A DNA stretch of 64,000 bases, taken from contig NZ_CP071604.1 in the NCBI RefSeq assembly GCF_017357225.1, forward strand, positions 995,001-1,059,000, in the 5' to 3' direction. The notes below the pieces were generated by a model. It saw only the letters and a program-made list of their open reading frames with translations. It was not told where the DNA came from and did no database searches. The DNA is from Rhizobium binae (GTDB lineage: Bacteria > Pseudomonadota > Alphaproteobacteria > Rhizobiales > Rhizobiaceae). Both the position numbers and the translations under genes were made by a program. Position 1 is the first letter of the stretch. The number at the start of each line of letters is the position of its first letter. Below are positions 63,134 to 64,000 of the stretch, piece after piece.

Positions 63134-63397
63134 CTACGATTGAGTGAGAATCACCAAGGTCTCCGGCAATACTCCGTCATACTCCATCGCATCCGCCGCC
63201 TGCTTGGACTTCATAAATTCCTCCAGGCGGCCCATGTCGGGAACGTCCATGACGAGGCCAACGCGGTTGGACGCCTGTGGATCGACAAACGTACGAATGT
63301 TTGTGCAGCCGAGGGGCTCGAAGACCTCTTTGCGGCGCGGTGAAGTGAGCCAATGTTTGACGTCCTTGACGTCGTGATAGGCCAATATGGTAGGCAT
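63134..63397 (-). CDS. Small conserved hypothetical protein, possible dimeric alpha-beta barrel
   Basis: An 87-residue cytoplasmic protein without signal peptide. Its pattern, strand PTILAYHDV, helix DVKHWLTSPRRKEVFEPLG, strand IRTFVDP and NRVGLVMDVPD, helix MGRLEEFMKSKQAADAM and a final strand TLVILTQS, resembles small dimeric ferredoxin-like (ABM/Dabb-type) proteins, but I cannot assign a family. It has a GAGGAGGATG-type ribosome site before ATG 63397. It is convergent with the cox operon. Nothing coding is accepted in 63398-63638. Confidence 0.72.
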   Translation of the reverse strand: MPTILAYHDVKDVKHWLTSPRRKEVFEPLGCTNIRTFVDPQASNRVGLVMDVPDMGRLEEFMKSKQAADAMEYDGVLPETLVILTQS

Positions 63398-63638
63398 AGC
63401 ATCCTCCTCTCAAAGCCAAATGGAACACTACGCCGCGATTGATCACATTGATATTACCCGGATGGGCGGGGCGCGTCGTCGTCGGCAAATGGCAAAGATA
63501 TCGATGGTCCCGTCGCTTCCGGCCCCAGCTTGGCACCCGTAAGCGGTCATGGTGGCATTTGCCGCCGAACTCGGCGTCGATGCGCGGGTCAAGTCGGTCA
63601 AGGCCGAGCTTCATGGAGAGTGGGACGTGCGATTGCCA

Positions 63639-64000
63639 TCAACGCCCGCCAGCGATCCTTTCGAAGGCCGAAGGTCCGGGGATGCCGAGATCGAGGCGTT
63701 GGCGGATTGCCTCGGCGCATTCGTGGGCGGTCAGCACCGACGTATCGACCTCCATGTCGTAGATGCCTGGCCGGTGCACCTCGTCCTGCCAGCGCTGCAC
63801 CGGTTCGGGAACCGGCATGTCTGCAGTGGCGCGGAGATACAGCGTCTCGCGGCCATCTTGGGCAATGTCTCGCCGCTGCATGATCGTCTCGAGCGGACAG
63901 CGCACGCCGACGAACAGCACGGAAAGGCCGTCGAGTCGCCGGGCGCAGTCGGGAAGTATGCCGAGTGGGTGCGAATAGCTGTCGTGATGGCCGAGATCGG
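63639..64000 (-). CDS. Chloramphenicol phosphotransferase-like protein (C-terminal part, start outside window)
   Basis: The open frame continues to the right window edge, so only the last 120 residues are seen. SHPLGILPDCARRLDGL, VLFVGVRCPLETIMQRRDIAQDG, the WQDEVHRPGIYDMEVDTS segment and the final helix ECAEAIRQRL match the C-terminal half of the chloramphenicol 3-O-phosphotransferase-like P-loop kinases. The Walker A part would lie outside the window. Many rhizobial homologues are annotated this way without proof of antibiotic resistance; a small-molecule kinase is the safe reading. Confidence 0.75.
   Translation of the reverse strand, partial: DLGHHDSYSHPLGILPDCARRLDGLSVLFVGVRCPLETIMQRRDIAQDGRETLYLRATADMPVPEPVQRWQDEVHRPGIYDMEVDTSVLTAHECAEAIRQRLDLGIPGPSAFERIAGGR

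Noticed and set aside
63439..63883. Overlapping + strand frames near the right edge
   Set aside because: They are antisense to the chloramphenicol-phosphotransferase-like gene, whose motifs continue to the window end; no domain is seen in the + strand frames.

Overview
The window is GC-rich, densely coded chromosomal DNA of a fast-growing alphaproteobacterium, most likely Rhizobium of the R. etli / R. leguminosarum group. Evidence: the DUF1217 flagellar protein, BA14K, DUF982 and DUF1344 proteins, IalB, the DUF47-pit phosphate pair, bioMNY, a RibBX-type RibB, the coxB-coxA-ctaB-coxF-ctaG-coxC order, and several families of rhizobial intergenic mosaic repeats. I see no rRNA, tRNA, CRISPR array, prophage, transposase or replication origin. 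About 61 protein genes are supported. Two are cut by the window ends, and one 46-codon gene (coxF-like) was found by reading the cox operon directly.

Layout. 1-12 kb: the end of a flagellar DUF1217 gene, a D-2-hydroxyacid dehydrogenase-type flavoprotein with tsaC, a Rieske betaine-demethylase-type oxygenase, small envelope proteins, a CorA transporter, an acyl-CoA dehydrogenase/enoyl-CoA hydratase pair and a metallo-hydrolase. 12-27 kb: two related chemoreceptors interleaved with housekeeping genes (rlmD-like, tlyA, dxs, xseB, histone-deacetylase-like), plus a large two-domain phospholipase D protein, a pirin and an SDR. 27-34.5 kb: the most accessory-looking part. It holds a thioesterase, a LuxR regulator, a four-gene PepSY / cytochrome b561 / response regulator / histidine kinase operon, a 2H phosphoesterase, a solitary ectoine synthase and a divergent LysR regulator. 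34.6-48.6 kb: the biotin ECF transporter bioMNY, a YcaQ-type glycosylase, ribB, aroC, a large GGDEF-EAL protein, fabI with a phosphatase and a J-domain protein, and pdxH. 48.6-57.3 kb: a polysaccharide deacetylase, a DD-carboxypeptidase with a SPOR domain, a MazG-like protein, the DUF47-pit phosphate uptake pair preceded by a clear PHO-box, NUDIX, GNAT, tldD and ialB. 57.7-63 kb: the aa3-type cytochrome c oxidase operon. The window ends in a chloramphenicol-phosphotransferase-like gene.

How the genes work together. The cox operon encodes oxidase subunits II, I and III with heme O synthase and the Cu(B) chaperone. DUF47-pit is a low-affinity phosphate system that the PHO-box probably places under PhoB. 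bioMNY imports biotin. aroC-ribB and tlyA-rlmD are tightly spaced housekeeping pairs. The PepSY-cytochrome b561-two-component operon looks like a self-contained envelope redox or stress response.

I found no unmistakable new defence or mobile system. The best leads are the solitary ectC with its divergent LysR gene, the PepSY/b561 two-component operon with paired periplasmic cysteines, the three ATGTCGCA repeats before the Rieske oxygenase, the PHO-box plus perfect hairpin before DUF47-pit, a possible frameshift at the NUDIX start, and mosaic repeats whose modules are shuffled between loci.
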